Source of the DNA: Chrysemys picta bellii
Lineage: Eukaryota > Chordata > Testudines > Emydidae
Length of the DNA: 64,000 nt
Direction of reading: 5' to 3'
Assembly (NCBI RefSeq): GCF_011386835.1
Contig: NC_088797.1
Location: 95,614,264-95,678,263, forward strand
The notes under the pieces are model-generated. The model worked only from the letters and a program-made list of their open reading frames with translations. It was not told the DNA's origin and ran no database searches. A program made the translations under genes and the position numbers. Shown here one piece after another: positions 11,119 to 20,860 of the stretch. Each line of letters starts with the position of its first letter. Position 1 is the stretch's first letter.

Positions 11119-12592
11119 TGTAACCCTTCTGCCCATCTAAGTTGGCAGCAACAAGGGCCGGGTTCTGTATCTAGGGGTTCCGTTTCAATAACGCAATGCA
11201 AAACCGGCTCGAGCCCCCACCCAGTGACCTGGGACAATTACATACCACCCCCTGGGCACCACTAAGAGGCAATACTTCCCCTCTCGCAAGCACGGAGTCT
11301 GAGTGTAACAGAAAATGTTTAATAACATGAGGTACACAACATCAGCATTAAATGGAAAAAACACCACAACTAGAGTTTTTAGACCAAACCATGAGCGAAG
11401 ACCCACCCCAGCAAATTGGGCCGTGTCCTCTCCCGTTGGTTCTTGAAACCAGCGACCCAAGAATCACCAAAGTCCCAAAAGTCCACCAATCCCAAAGTCT
11501 CTTGGGTCCAGCAACCCAAGAATCACAAAAGTCCCAAAAGTCCGACAACCCCCCAAAGTCTCTGTCCATGATCAGTGCAGCCCCAGAGTTCAAGGGGGGG
11601 GGGGTGAGCAGGGTGTTAAGGGGCACCTTACGTGATCCGAGGCCAACCGGCTGCTTCTCCGTGGGGTTCCACTGCAGCCTTCACCACGAACTGCTCCACT
11701 CCACCCGCAGTCCCACGAACTGCTCTGGCAGCCGCTCCGCTCCGCTCACCGACCTGTGAGCCGCTCCGCTCCGCTCACCGACCTGTGAGCTGCACCGCTC
11801 CGCTCACCGACCTGTGAGCCGCTCCGCTCCGCTCCGCTCCAGCCATCCCTTGGGCCGCTCCCACAAGGCTCTGCTCTGCTAGCTGCTCCTCCAGCCGCTC
11901 CGCTCACCGACCTGTGAGCCGCTCCGCTCCGCTCACTCCCCGCTAAGCTAAGTTAGCTTAGCTATAGCTTCAGGCTCCCCCACTAGTTAACACAGCCTCA
12001 GTGATCTCAGCTCTTAAATAGCTTTAGCTCTTTTGTGATTTCAGCTCTTAGTGATTTCAGCTAGTAGTAGGGGAGCCCCAGTGCTGGTGCACTATTGGCC
12101 CAAAGCAAACTCAGCTCAGCAGTCTGTAACTAGACTCCTAAGGGAATCAAAGTTAGCTCTGACATTCAACAGTGGAGAGAGGAGGTAGTGCAATTGGTGT
12201 TTCAACCCCCCCTTGGGGAGGGGGCCACACCATCAGGTACAAATACCTGTCCCCATCCTCTCTCAATTCACTGGGTTTTGTAACCCATGCCCCTTGACAA
12301 GCAAATGCTACTTAGGTAATGGTGAAAGACTCACTCAGTCCTTCTGTCATACAACAGTTCCACTGGCCTTGATTCACAGAATCAGGGTAACAAAACTTTA
12401 TTCTTCCTGCCCCAATAACAGAGAAACTGGGGATCCCACACCAGCCAAAGTAACCACTTTGAGTTGCTGTGGTTTCATGCCAGGCGAGTGGGTGTGCCTA
12501 TGCAAACAAGGTCAGCCCCTGGAGTTCTTTTCCACCCTCGCCATAATTTACCACCAGATGTCAGGGTAGAGCTCATCCTGACTCTGCTTACA
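11119..12592 (-). repeat. 3' LTR of the Gypsy element (1474 bp)
   Basis: Runs from TGTAACCC to GCTTACA on the plus strand. Read on the minus strand it contains a TATTTAAG box (12020-12013) followed by a G/C-rich minisatellite (about 11700-11945) built of GGTGAGCGGAGCGGAG and CACAGGT units. A candidate ATTAAA polyadenylation signal lies at 11323-11318. It has one more 24-bp unit than the 5' LTR. Open frames of 92, 118 and 135 codons here are duplicated in the other LTR and are not genes. Confidence 0.93.
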
Positions 12593-12602
12593 TCCTCCCC
12601 CC
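12593..12602 (-). other. Polypurine tract of the Gypsy element
   Basis: On the minus strand GGGGGGAGGA lies directly before the 3' LTR start (TGTAAGC) and about 50 bases after the gag-pol stop. This is the expected place for plus-strand DNA priming. Confidence 0.8.
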
Positions 12603-12650
12603 AGCCGAAAATTTGTCGTCCCGACAAATCACACTCCCTATTATAACAAC

Positions 12651-15600
12651 TCACTGGTTCCCTCCAAAGGGCCTCAGATAGCCCACTCTAGCTTCCACAA
12701 GCCTGTGTGCTAAACATATTGGTTCCTCACTAGTTACCCCAGGTGCATCATAAGTCAACCGTTTTACTGGTCTTATTACCCTGTCTCGTCTATTGAGAAT
12801 CTCTGTTGCCGTGGTGGGCGGGACAGCCTCTTGACCGATGGATGGAGAGGTTTCCTTTGAGGGTCCCTCGGCTACTGGCATAGGCCCCTGCATTTCTAGT
12901 TCTAACAGTGGAGGGTCCAAGGTGCCCAGGACATCCTCCACCTGTATGTCTCCACTGTCCAATAACCTGGGTGTGTCATCACATGGGGGTCCCACCAGTG
13001 GTTCAGGGGTGTCAGGAATGGGCCTAAATACTTCTGCCATGGGGTTTAGGGTGGAAGAAGAGGAGCTCTCTGTTGGTTCAGCCGATCGAGACTGAAATCT
13101 TGTCTCCATCCCAGGGTACACCATGGTTGTGTCTTCCTCCTCAGACTCACTCTCAGATGTGCTGCATGGGGGTAGGTTAGCTGCCGGGGGCTGGCTGTCC
13201 ACGTTGGAGGGCGGCTTTGGTCCAGCACCTTCGTTCTGCCCAGTTGCCCTGTTGTGGCCCATCTCATACGGGGTGCCTACCAATTCCCCCACAGGGAGCA
13301 AAAGGTTTCTATGCACTGTCTTTGTCTGCCCTGGACCCTCTTCAGGTTTGATCTTGTAGACCGGCAGGTCTCCTAGCTTTTCCATCACCAAGTAAGGTAT
13401 TGCCTTCCATCTGTCGGCTATCTTGTGTTTGCCAGCAATACCCAAATTTCGCAGCAGAACTCTGTCCCCCGGCTGGAGTTCTTGCAGACGTACCCTAGCA
13501 TCATATCGATGTTTGTTGCGGTCGGCGTTCTTCCGAGCCGCAGATGTAGCTAAGTGATAAGCATCCCGCAGCTTTTCTCTCAGTCGGGATACATATTGCT
13601 GATGAGTTTCATAGCTATCTCCATCCTCTGATACACCAAAGCACAGGTCTATGGGTAATCTTGGTTCTCGTCCAAACATTAAGAGATATGGGGTGACTCC
13701 TGTAGCATCATTCTTTGTGGCATTGTAGGCGTGCACCAGATATGCAACATGTTGGCTCCAGGTTGCTTTCTGCTCTGGTCGCAAAGTCCCCAACATATCT
13801 AATAGGGTTCGGTTGAACCTCTCTGGCTGAGGATCACCTTGCGGGTGATAAGGCGTTGTTCTAGACTTCTTAATTCCCGCTATCCTCAGCACCTCCTTCA
13901 GAAGATGACTCTCAAAGTCCCGCCCCTGATCCGAGTGTATCCGGGCTGGAAATCCATAAACTGAGAAATATTTCTCCCACAGTACTCGAGCAACCGTGGT
14001 GGCCCTCTGATCACGCGTGGGATATGCCTGCGCATATCGTGTATAATGGTCAGTCACTACTAGAATGTTCCCAATATTCCTCTTGTCTACTTCTAAAGAC
14101 AAGAAATCGATGCATACCAGTTCCAAAGGTTTGGTGCTGGTGATGTTCTTGAGATATGCAGCCCTCGTGGGCAGAGTTTTCCTTTGAACACATCGAGCGC
14201 AAGTCTCACATTTCCTACGAACATCTTCAGCCATCCGGGGCCAATAGAATCTACTACGAAGAAGTTCCAGGGTCCTCTCCATCCCTAAATGTCCAAAGTC
14301 ATCATGCAGGGCCCTCATGGCCAGGGCTCTGTACTCTTTTGGCAGCACTAGCTGTGCTCGTTGCTTTTGTAAAGGGTCTGTGGTCACTCGATGTAGCACT
14401 CCCTGAATCAGTTTTAGTTTGGTCCATTCTCTCAATAGTAGTTTACCCTCCGGGTTAGGTGGGACAACCACAGCTGGGCTTCGCCCCTCCCTTTTGGCAA
14501 GTAGTGTATCACGAATGCCAATATCTTGCAGCTGGGCTTCCTGCCAGTCAGCCGCATTGAGCATGGGCAAAGGAGATTGGTCCAACGCAATATAGTTCAC
14601 TGAAGCAGAAGGCACGCATTCAGGGGGCAGGCCCAAAGCTTCTGCAGCACATCCATGAAGACTCTCATGGGACTCTGGCTCCCGGCGACTCACACTGCAA
14701 ATAGCCCTCACTCCATCTGTGGGTATCACAGCAACTCCTGGTGCCTGTGGACGCCTGGACAATGCATCTGCATCTACATTGCTTCTCCCTGATCGGTATT
14801 GAATGCTGAAGTCATAGCTAGCCAAAGCGGCCACCCATCTTTGCCCTGTAGCATCCAGCTTAGCACTTGTTAACACATAGGTCAGTGGGTTGTTGTCTGT
14901 CCACACCTGGAACTGAGCACCATATAAGTAGTCTCGAAATTTCTCAGTGATGGCCCATTTCAAGGCCAAGAACTCCAGCTTGTGGGTGGGATAGCGAGTT
15001 TCACTATCAGACAGTCCTCGGCTGGCAAAGGCTACAGGTTTACGTCTTCCTTCCACTTCCTGGTACAGTACTGCTCCCAGACCCTCCAATCTGGCATCAG
15101 TATGCAGGATAAATGGCTTGCTTGGGTCAGCAAAGACTAGGACTGGAGCATGAGTTAGGCAAGTAATGATTTCTCGAAAAGCCCTTTCACATCTCTCATC
15201 CCACCGTGGCCCAAATGGTTCGAAGGGGCCATAGTGTCTCTGCACAGGAGGCTTTGGGGACCTTCCCTTATTCTTGGTCTTAGATTTGTTCCTGCTGGAC
15301 TGGTATCCCCTGGTAAGATCATTCAGAGGTTTTACAATCGTAGCATAGTTTTTCACAAATCTGCGATAGTAGCCACTAAACCCAAGAAAGGTCTTGAGTT
15401 CTCTGTAGTTACTTGGACATGGCCATGTAGTGAGGGCTTCTATTTTATCGGGATCAGTACTCACACCCTCTTGGGACACGATGTGACCCACATACTTCAC
15501 TGAGGTCCTGCAGAACTGGCATTTGTCAATTGAAAGCTTCAAACCATAATCCTCTAACCTATCAAGCACTTTAAGAAGTCTTTCTTCATGCTCCTCCAAG

Positions 15601-18203
15601 GTTCTTCCAAACACTATCAGGTCATCCAAATAAACTAACACTTGCAGTAAATTCATGTCTCCCACAACTTTCTCCATAAGACGTTGAAATGTGGCAGGTG
15701 CTCCAGAGATCCCTTGGGGCATGCGTTCAAACTGATAAAACCCTAATGGGCAGATGAAGGCTGTCTTCTCCTTATCTGCTTCACCCAGAGGGATCTGGTA
15801 GTATCCACTCCGAAGATCCAACACAGAGAACCACTGGCTTCCCAGCAAACAGTCTAAGGCATCTTGGACTCGAGGCATTGTGTACTGGTCAACCACAGTA
15901 CGGCGGTTTAGGGTGCGGTAGTCAATACACATCCGGATTTTCCCATTCTTTTTACGGACCACCACAATGGGTGAGGCATATGGGCTGCGGGACTCTGTAA
16001 TGATGCCATTCGCAGCCAGCTCCTGAAGATGTTGTCGCACATCTTCCATCTCGGAGAGGGCAATCCTCCTAGATCTCTCCCTGAAAGGTCGAGAGTCATG
16101 TAGTCTGATGTTGTGCTCTACTCCTTTTGCACATCCCACATCCCACTCATGCAATGAGAACACCTTGGATCTTTCACAAAGTTTCCTCCTCAGGCGATCT
16201 TTCCACTCCTCGGACAACGGTGAATCTCCAAAGTCAAACTTTGCAGGGTCTATTGGCGGAACTTGAGTCTCACACTGGGGTTTTACAATTGATTCAGGCT
16301 CAAAGAGATCCGCTATCTTTTGTCCTTGCTTCACAACAACATCTCGACTTGTTTCATTAGCAATCAGTATAGTCACCTTTTCCTGGGCTTCAGCAGGTAG
16401 GGTTATGACTCCACTGGGGACCAGCACTCCTTCCGGGAGCTCTCCTTCAACCGGCTGCTCTACCATTGCTAATGCCCCTTTACTGCCTTTCAGCCGAGTA
16501 CTCATGACAAGCACTTCTTGCTCCGTCCTTGCAGGCACTACTAACGGGGTTGTGCCCATGTACTTCAGCGCCCCAATCGGTAGCTCAGATGTCTCCTTTT
16601 TAGCACCCTCAATCTTCCTATAGGCTTCAGCACAAAGCGTATGGATCATCAGGGTATTCAGGTACTGGTCCCCAGCCCGTCGTCTGCAGTAATCCGCGAG
16701 CACCTTGAAGAGACTGGAGTTGGTCCCTATCAGCACAGACACATCAGAGGTCCCTTTAGGGTCAGGGCATATTAATGCAGCTGTGTCCACCTCTTCTCTT
16801 ACCCCAGCAACCTCCTCTGGGAATTCCAGGTGCACTATGACATACCCTTGGTAGGGGTATTCATCCATGCTGAGGCCACACAGACCAACGCCAGTCAGTG
16901 GCTGTATAGGCAGGTGCCTAAGCATTTGTTGGTAGAATGACTGAAATATAATAGTCACTTGAGATCCAGTGTCAAGCACGGCTTTACACTCCACCCCTTC
17001 AATCTTCACCATGACCTCTGCTCGAGGCCCTATCAGTCCTGCGGGGATCCCAGCTGGACGGTCTTTTCTGGGGGAATCTTCAAATCCTGCAGGCCTGGGT
17101 GGTCCCCGTCCCTGGACTCTCTGGCAGCTACCGGATCTCTCCCAACTGATCCTCAGCTTTCCATACACTAAGGAGGGGTTTTCTTCATTATGGCACTTGG
17201 CAGCACTGTGTCCATCCTGACCACATCGGTAGCAGAAGAATTGTCCTTTCCCTCTTCGCCCAGATGGGATGGTGGCTCTAAATGCTGACTTCTCCATCGC
17301 CACGGTCAGAGGCTCCTTATTCCCGGAAGTCTTAGCTTGGTCAATGGTGCTTTGCAGTTCAGCTATCCGTTCTGTCAGGACCTGCACTTGTTGGGCAAGT
17401 TCCTCTGTGGTGCTCACCATCAGTACACTGGCCATTTGCAGTGGTGTTGTGCCGGCTGGCTCCAATGTTTGGGCTTCCCAAAACTCGCTGGCAGCCTGCC
17501 TTTCTTCCTCTTCTCTGACCTCCTTTATCAGCTGGGAATAACTTGGGGGATGTTCCCGTCGTTCTCTTAGCCGGAGATGGAGTAGAATCGAGTTCTGATA
17601 TTGAGCTCCTCTTACAATTTGAGCCAGTCTGGTCCGATCCATCTGTTCAGCAGTCACTGCACCCCTCATGACAGCTCTCTGAAGCAGTCTTTCCAGCCTC
17701 TGTATATAGGCTGAAATCTTCTCGCCAATTTGCTGTCGGGAATTAAGGAACTTACAGTAACTGTCTTCAGGGCCCTCTACACTCCCAAAGGTATGATCAA
17801 GAGCCTCTAGGCAGTCCTTCACACTGACCCCAGGGTCAATGAGCTTCAGGGTGCGAATCACATCTAATGCTGGGCCACTAAGGCTCTCTATCAGACATCT
17901 TCGCTTTTCTGCATCAGGTACGGCCCACTCCTGCAGCATTTCAGTGGTATGCTCCAACCAGGGTTCGAACTCCTCTGCCCCAGCAAATAACCTTAACTCA
18001 CGACAAGAGTTTGACCTAGCATGGGACAACACAACCTTTTCCAATATTTGCCCCAGTGCTTTTGTCCAATCATTGGCTGAGGCTGTGGCCCCTGAGCTAG
18101 AGGCTGCAGGGCCGGGGCCCAACAAACCCGACATATTAGCCATTATACAAACAGTAATTTCCTCAAAATATAACCACAATTGTTTCCCAATGCAGGGGAA
18201 CAC
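12651..18203 (-). CDS. Gypsy gag-pol polyprotein, single intact 1850-aa frame, PNMA-like Gag
   Basis: One open frame encodes the whole polyprotein. Residues about 66-240 form a capsid region resembling the PNMA/MOAP1 family (E-F-E-P-W-L-E-H-T-T-E-M-L, then G-P-A-L-D-V-I-R). A CCHC zinc knuckle is C324-C327-H332-C337. The aspartic protease has D411-T-G-S. Reverse transcriptase has Y858-L-D-D861. RNase H residues are D1036, E1077 and D1103. Integrase has H1300/H1305/C1332/C1335 and the catalytic triad D1366, D1425, E1461 (DD35E), followed by a GPY/F-like module at about 1577-1625. About 200 residues of Ser/Glu/Pro-rich tail follow. Translation may begin at M1, 36 bases past the primer binding site, or at M21. 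No gag/pol stop or frameshift is seen, so Gag:Pol ratio must be set by another route, such as processing. Confidence 0.95.
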   Translation of the reverse strand: MFPCIGKQLWLYFEEITVCIMANMSGLLGPGPAASSSGATASANDWTKALGQILEKVVLSHARSNSCRELRLFAGAEEFEPWLEHTTEMLQEWAVPDAEKRRCLIESLSGPALDVIRTLKLIDPGVSVKDCLEALDHTFGSVEGPEDSYCKFLNSRQQIGEKISAYIQRLERLLQRAVMRGAVTAEQMDRTRLAQIVRGAQYQNSILLHLRLRERREHPPSYSQLIKEVREEEERQAASEFWEAQTLEPAGTTPLQMASVLMVSTTEELAQQVQVLTERIAELQSTIDQAKTSGNKEPLTVAMEKSAFRATIPSGRRGKGQFFCYRCGQDGHSAAKCHNEENPSLVYGKLRISWERSGSCQRVQGRGPPRPAGFEDSPRKDRPAGIPAGLIGPRAEVMVKIEGVECKAVLDTGSQVTIIFQSFYQQMLRHLPIQPLTGVGLCGLSMDEYPYQGYVIVHLEFPEEVAGVREEVDTAALICPDPKGTSDVSVLIGTNSSLFKVLADYCRRRAGDQYLNTLMIHTLCAEAYRKIEGAKKETSELPIGALKYMGTTPLVVPARTEQEVLVMSTRLKGSKGALAMVEQPVEGELPEGVLVPSGVITLPAEAQEKVTILIANETSRDVVVKQGQKIADLFEPESIVKPQCETQVPPIDPAKFDFGDSPLSEEWKDRLRRKLCERSKVFSLHEWDVGCAKGVEHNIRLHDSRPFRERSRRIALSEMEDVRQHLQELAANGIITESRSPYASPIVVVRKKNGKIRMCIDYRTLNRRTVVDQYTMPRVQDALDCLLGSQWFSVLDLRSGYYQIPLGEADKEKTAFICPLGFYQFERMPQGISGAPATFQRLMEKVVGDMNLLQVLVYLDDLIVFGRTLEEHEERLLKVLDRLEDYGLKLSIDKCQFCRTSVKYVGHIVSQEGVSTDPDKIEALTTWPCPSNYRELKTFLGFSGYYRRFVKNYATIVKPLNDLTRGYQSSRNKSKTKNKGRSPKPPVQRHYGPFEPFGPRWDERCERAFREIITCLTHAPVLVFADPSKPFILHTDARLEGLGAVLYQEVEGRRKPVAFASRGLSDSETRYPTHKLEFLALKWAITEKFRDYLYGAQFQVWTDNNPLTYVLTSAKLDATGQRWVAALASYDFSIQYRSGRSNVDADALSRRPQAPGVAVIPTDGVRAICSVSRREPESHESLHGCAAEALGLPPECVPSASVNYIALDQSPLPMLNAADWQEAQLQDIGIRDTLLAKREGRSPAVVVPPNPEGKLLLREWTKLKLIQGVLHRVTTDPLQKQRAQLVLPKEYRALAMRALHDDFGHLGMERTLELLRSRFYWPRMAEDVRRKCETCARCVQRKTLPTRAAYLKNITSTKPLELVCIDFLSLEVDKRNIGNILVVTDHYTRYAQAYPTRDQRATTVARVLWEKYFSVYGFPARIHSDQGRDFESHLLKEVLRIAGIKKSRTTPYHPQGDPQPERFNRTLLDMLGTLRPEQKATWSQHVAYLVHAYNATKNDATGVTPYLLMFGREPRLPIDLCFGVSEDGDSYETHQQYVSRLREKLRDAYHLATSAARKNADRNKHRYDARVRLQELQPGDRVLLRNLGIAGKHKIADRWKAIPYLVMEKLGDLPVYKIKPEEGPGQTKTVHRNLLLPVGELVGTPYEMGHNRATGQNEGAGPKPPSNVDSQPPAANLPPCSTSESESEEEDTTMVYPGMETRFQSRSAEPTESSSSSTLNPMAEVFRPIPDTPEPLVGPPCDDTPRLLDSGDIQVEDVLGTLDPPLLELEMQGPMPVAEGPSKETSPSIGQEAVPPTTATEILNRRDRVIRPVKRLTYDAPGVTSEEPICLAHRLVEARVGYLRPFGGNQ

Positions 18204-18238
18204 TCAACTGGTGCTTGCGAGGGGTACTGACCCAGGGG

Positions 18239-18256
18239 ATCCCGGACGAGCCCCCA
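18239..18256 (-). other. tRNA-Pro-type primer binding site
   Basis: On the minus strand the LTR end is followed by TTTT and then TGGGGGCTCGTCCGGGAT, the 18-nt primer binding site complementary to the 3' end of tRNA-Pro known from many retroelements. The four-base gap to the LTR edge is slightly longer than usual. Confidence 0.85.
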
Positions 18257-18260
18257 AAAA

Positions 18261-19710
18261 TGTAACCCTTCTGCCCATCTAAGTTGGCAGCAACAAGGGC
18301 CGGGTTCTGTATCTAGGGGTTCCGTTTCAATAACGCAATGCAAAACCGGCTCGAGCCCCCACCCAGTGACCTGGGACAATTACATACCACCCCCTGGGCA
18401 CCACTAAGAGGCAATACTTCCCCTCTCGCAAGCACGGAGTCTGAGTGTAACAGAAAATGTTTAATAACATGAGGTACACAACATCAGCATTAAATGGAAA
18501 AAACACCACAACTAGAGTTTTTAGACCAAACCATGAGCGAAGACCCACCCCAGCAAATTGGGCCGTGTCCTCTCCCGTTGGTTCTTGAAACCAGCGACCC
18601 AAGAATCACCAAAGTCCCAAAAGTCCACCAATCCCAAAGTCTCTTGGGTCCAGCAACCCAAGAATCACAAAAGTCCCAAAAGTCCGACAACCCCCCAAAG
18701 TCTCTGTCCATGATCAGTGCAGCCCCAGAGTTCAAGGGGGGGGGGGTGAGCAGGGTGTTAAGGGGCACCTTACGTGATCCGAGGCCAACCGGCTGCTTCT
18801 CCGTGGGGTTCCACTGCAGCCTTCACCACGAACTGCTCCACTCCACCCGCAGTCCCACGAACTGCTCTGGCAGCCGCTCCGCTCCGCTCACCGACCTGTG
18901 AGCCGCTCCGCTCCGCTCACCGACCTGTGAGCTGCACCGCTCCGCTCACCGACCTGTGAGCCGCTCCGCTCCGCTCCGCTCCAGCCATCCCTTGGGCCGC
19001 TCCCACAAGGCTCTGCTCTGCTAGCTGCTCCTCCAGCCGCTCCGCTCCGCTCACTCCCCGCTAAGCTAAGTTAGCTTAGCTATAGCTTCAGGCTCCCCCA
19101 CTAGTTAACACAGCCTCAGTGATCTCAGCTCTTAAATAGCTTTAGCTCTTTTGTGATTTCAGCTCTTAGTGATTTCAGCTAGTAGTAGGGGAGCCCCAGT
19201 GCTGGTGCACTATTGGCCCAAAGCAAACTCAGCTCAGCAGTCTGTAACTAGACTCCTAAGGGAATCAAAGTTAGCTCTGACATTCAACAGTGGAGAGAGG
19301 AGGTAGTGCAATTGGTGTTTCAACCCCCCCTTGGGGAGGGGGCCACACCATCAGGTACAAATACCTGTCCCCATCCTCTCTCAATTCACTGGGTTTTGTA
19401 ACCCATGCCCCTTGACAAGCAAATGCTACTTAGGTAATGGTGAAAGACTCACTCAGTCCTTCTGTCATACAACAGTTCCACTGGCCTTGATTCACAGAAT
19501 CAGGGTAACAAAACTTTATTCTTCCTGCCCCAATAACAGAGAAACTGGGGATCCCACACCAGCCAAAGTAACCACTTTGAGTTGCTGTGGTTTCATGCCA
19601 GGCGAGTGGGTGTGCCTATGCAAACAAGGTCAGCCCCTGGAGTTCTTTTCCACCCTCGCCATAATTTACCACCAGATGTCAGGGTAGAGCTCATCCTGAC
19701 TCTGCTTACA
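18261..19710 (-). repeat. 5' LTR of the Gypsy element (1450 bp)
   Basis: This is the second copy of the LTR, offset by 7142 bp from the first up to the minisatellite and by 7118 bp after it. The only length difference I find is one missing 24-bp unit in the minisatellite near 19040. Even the 11-G homopolymer is the same length in both copies. Confidence 0.93.
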
Positions 19711-20860
19711 TCAGTCCAGATATAAGCCTGCAGTAGCAGGAAATAAAGACTTCTCTACAGCCATCCCTAGGCTCTGGTATTTTCTCATAAAGGAAATAAA
19801 AATGTGTCCCAGTATTGATGTTTTCCATTCCAACTGTAAGAAACATATTTTCACCATAGCAGTCTCCAAAGACCCTGAGAAGAAGAAATGCTGGCTCACT
19901 CTAAGGTTGCTGGCTCACTCACTCTCTCCCATTGTTTGTATAATCGATGTTGTGTGCATAGTTACAACAGCGATAGGTTGTACTGAATGAGTGATAATTG
20001 CAACAGATACATTTAGGAAAACCCAGGAAGGAGCCTTTAAGATTAAGTAATAAGAGAACTAAAGCACTGGTATTGGAAAGAGCAGTATATCTAGGCAGTT
20101 ATAATTAGAGATGCATTAACTGGTACAAATAAAATAATCATTTTACCCAAAACTTAAACTAAATGCAACCCTGACTCTTTTGTGTTGAAAATGTGTAGTT
20201 AACTAGTTGCCTATTAATCTAGGTACCTACATGACTATCTAGGTCCCCCCTACTTTCTTTAAATGTTCAACCACTAGAACTTGTCTGATATTTTCCCTGA
20301 ATGTGAATCCTGGTTTGAGGGTGAGGTTCACTAACAGAGATTAAAATGCATTAATAGTGTATGTAAGCCAAATGTATAGTTATTTATAAACAACATCGAT
20401 TACATTTCAAATGTAATCGATCAGAAAATGAGGAGTTTTAAAAACCCATTTTCCCCTTTTCTTGTCATTGTCAATGCTCCATTGGTGCCTTAAATAATTT
20501 CATTGGTAATCATTCAGTTTAATATATAGCTGCTCCATCTAGTGGCTACAGTGCTGTTCTTTCCAGCAAACAAGGAGCCCACCACCAGGTCTTCTGTTTC
20601 AACTTCGTTTCGGAAAAGGATTCCACCTCCACAAAATAGCTATATACCGAGCTACAGTGTAGCTAAAGATCCAGGTTATCCCCTCCTGGAGAGGCATCTA
20701 TGGAGGGGGCTTGAGGGTTTCAGAAACTCTGAGATTCACCTTTCTGAGTTTCTTTGAAATGTGCCTCTGCGGTTGATGCACTGGGAGTTCAGCATCCCGA
20801 ACCCAGGGATCGGCAAGGGAAGGAATCCCCAGGTAGGGGCAGGAAGCAGCATTAACGTGG
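19711..20860. other. Intergenic DNA between the Gypsy element and RPP30
   Basis: No gene or clear repeat family is recognised. A short AT-rich palindromic stretch lies near 20390-20420 (ATCGATTACATTT followed by AAATGTAATCGAT). Confidence 0.5.

Larger units (their letters stand above)
11119..19710 (-). mobile_element. Full-length Ty3/Gypsy LTR retrotransposon with PNMA-like Gag
   Basis: The 8592-bp element reads on the minus strand. Two LTRs (11119-12592 and 18261-19710) start TGTAACCC and end CTTACA on the plus strand. Inside are, in element order, a tRNA-Pro-type primer binding site, one uninterrupted gag-pol frame and a polypurine tract abutting the 3' LTR. The LTRs agree in length and sequence wherever compared, apart from one extra 24-bp repeat unit, so insertion was very recent. 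The flanking tetranucleotides are TAAG (11115-11118) and TCAG (19711-19714), not a perfect duplication. Domain order protease-RT-RNase H-integrase places it in Metaviridae-type Gypsy elements. Mobility today is plausible from the sequence but not shown. Confidence 0.95.

Noticed and set aside
11352..11817. Open frames of 61-135 codons in the 3' LTR, with duplicates at 18494-18959
   Set aside because: They recur identically because the LTR is duplicated; they overlap each other on both strands and one consists of minisatellite translation.
12651..18203. The 1850-codon frame as a domesticated PNMA-like host gene
   Set aside because: It has protease, RT, RNase H and integrase, sits between two matching LTRs with primer binding site and polypurine tract, and has no introns. 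It is a retrotransposon copy.
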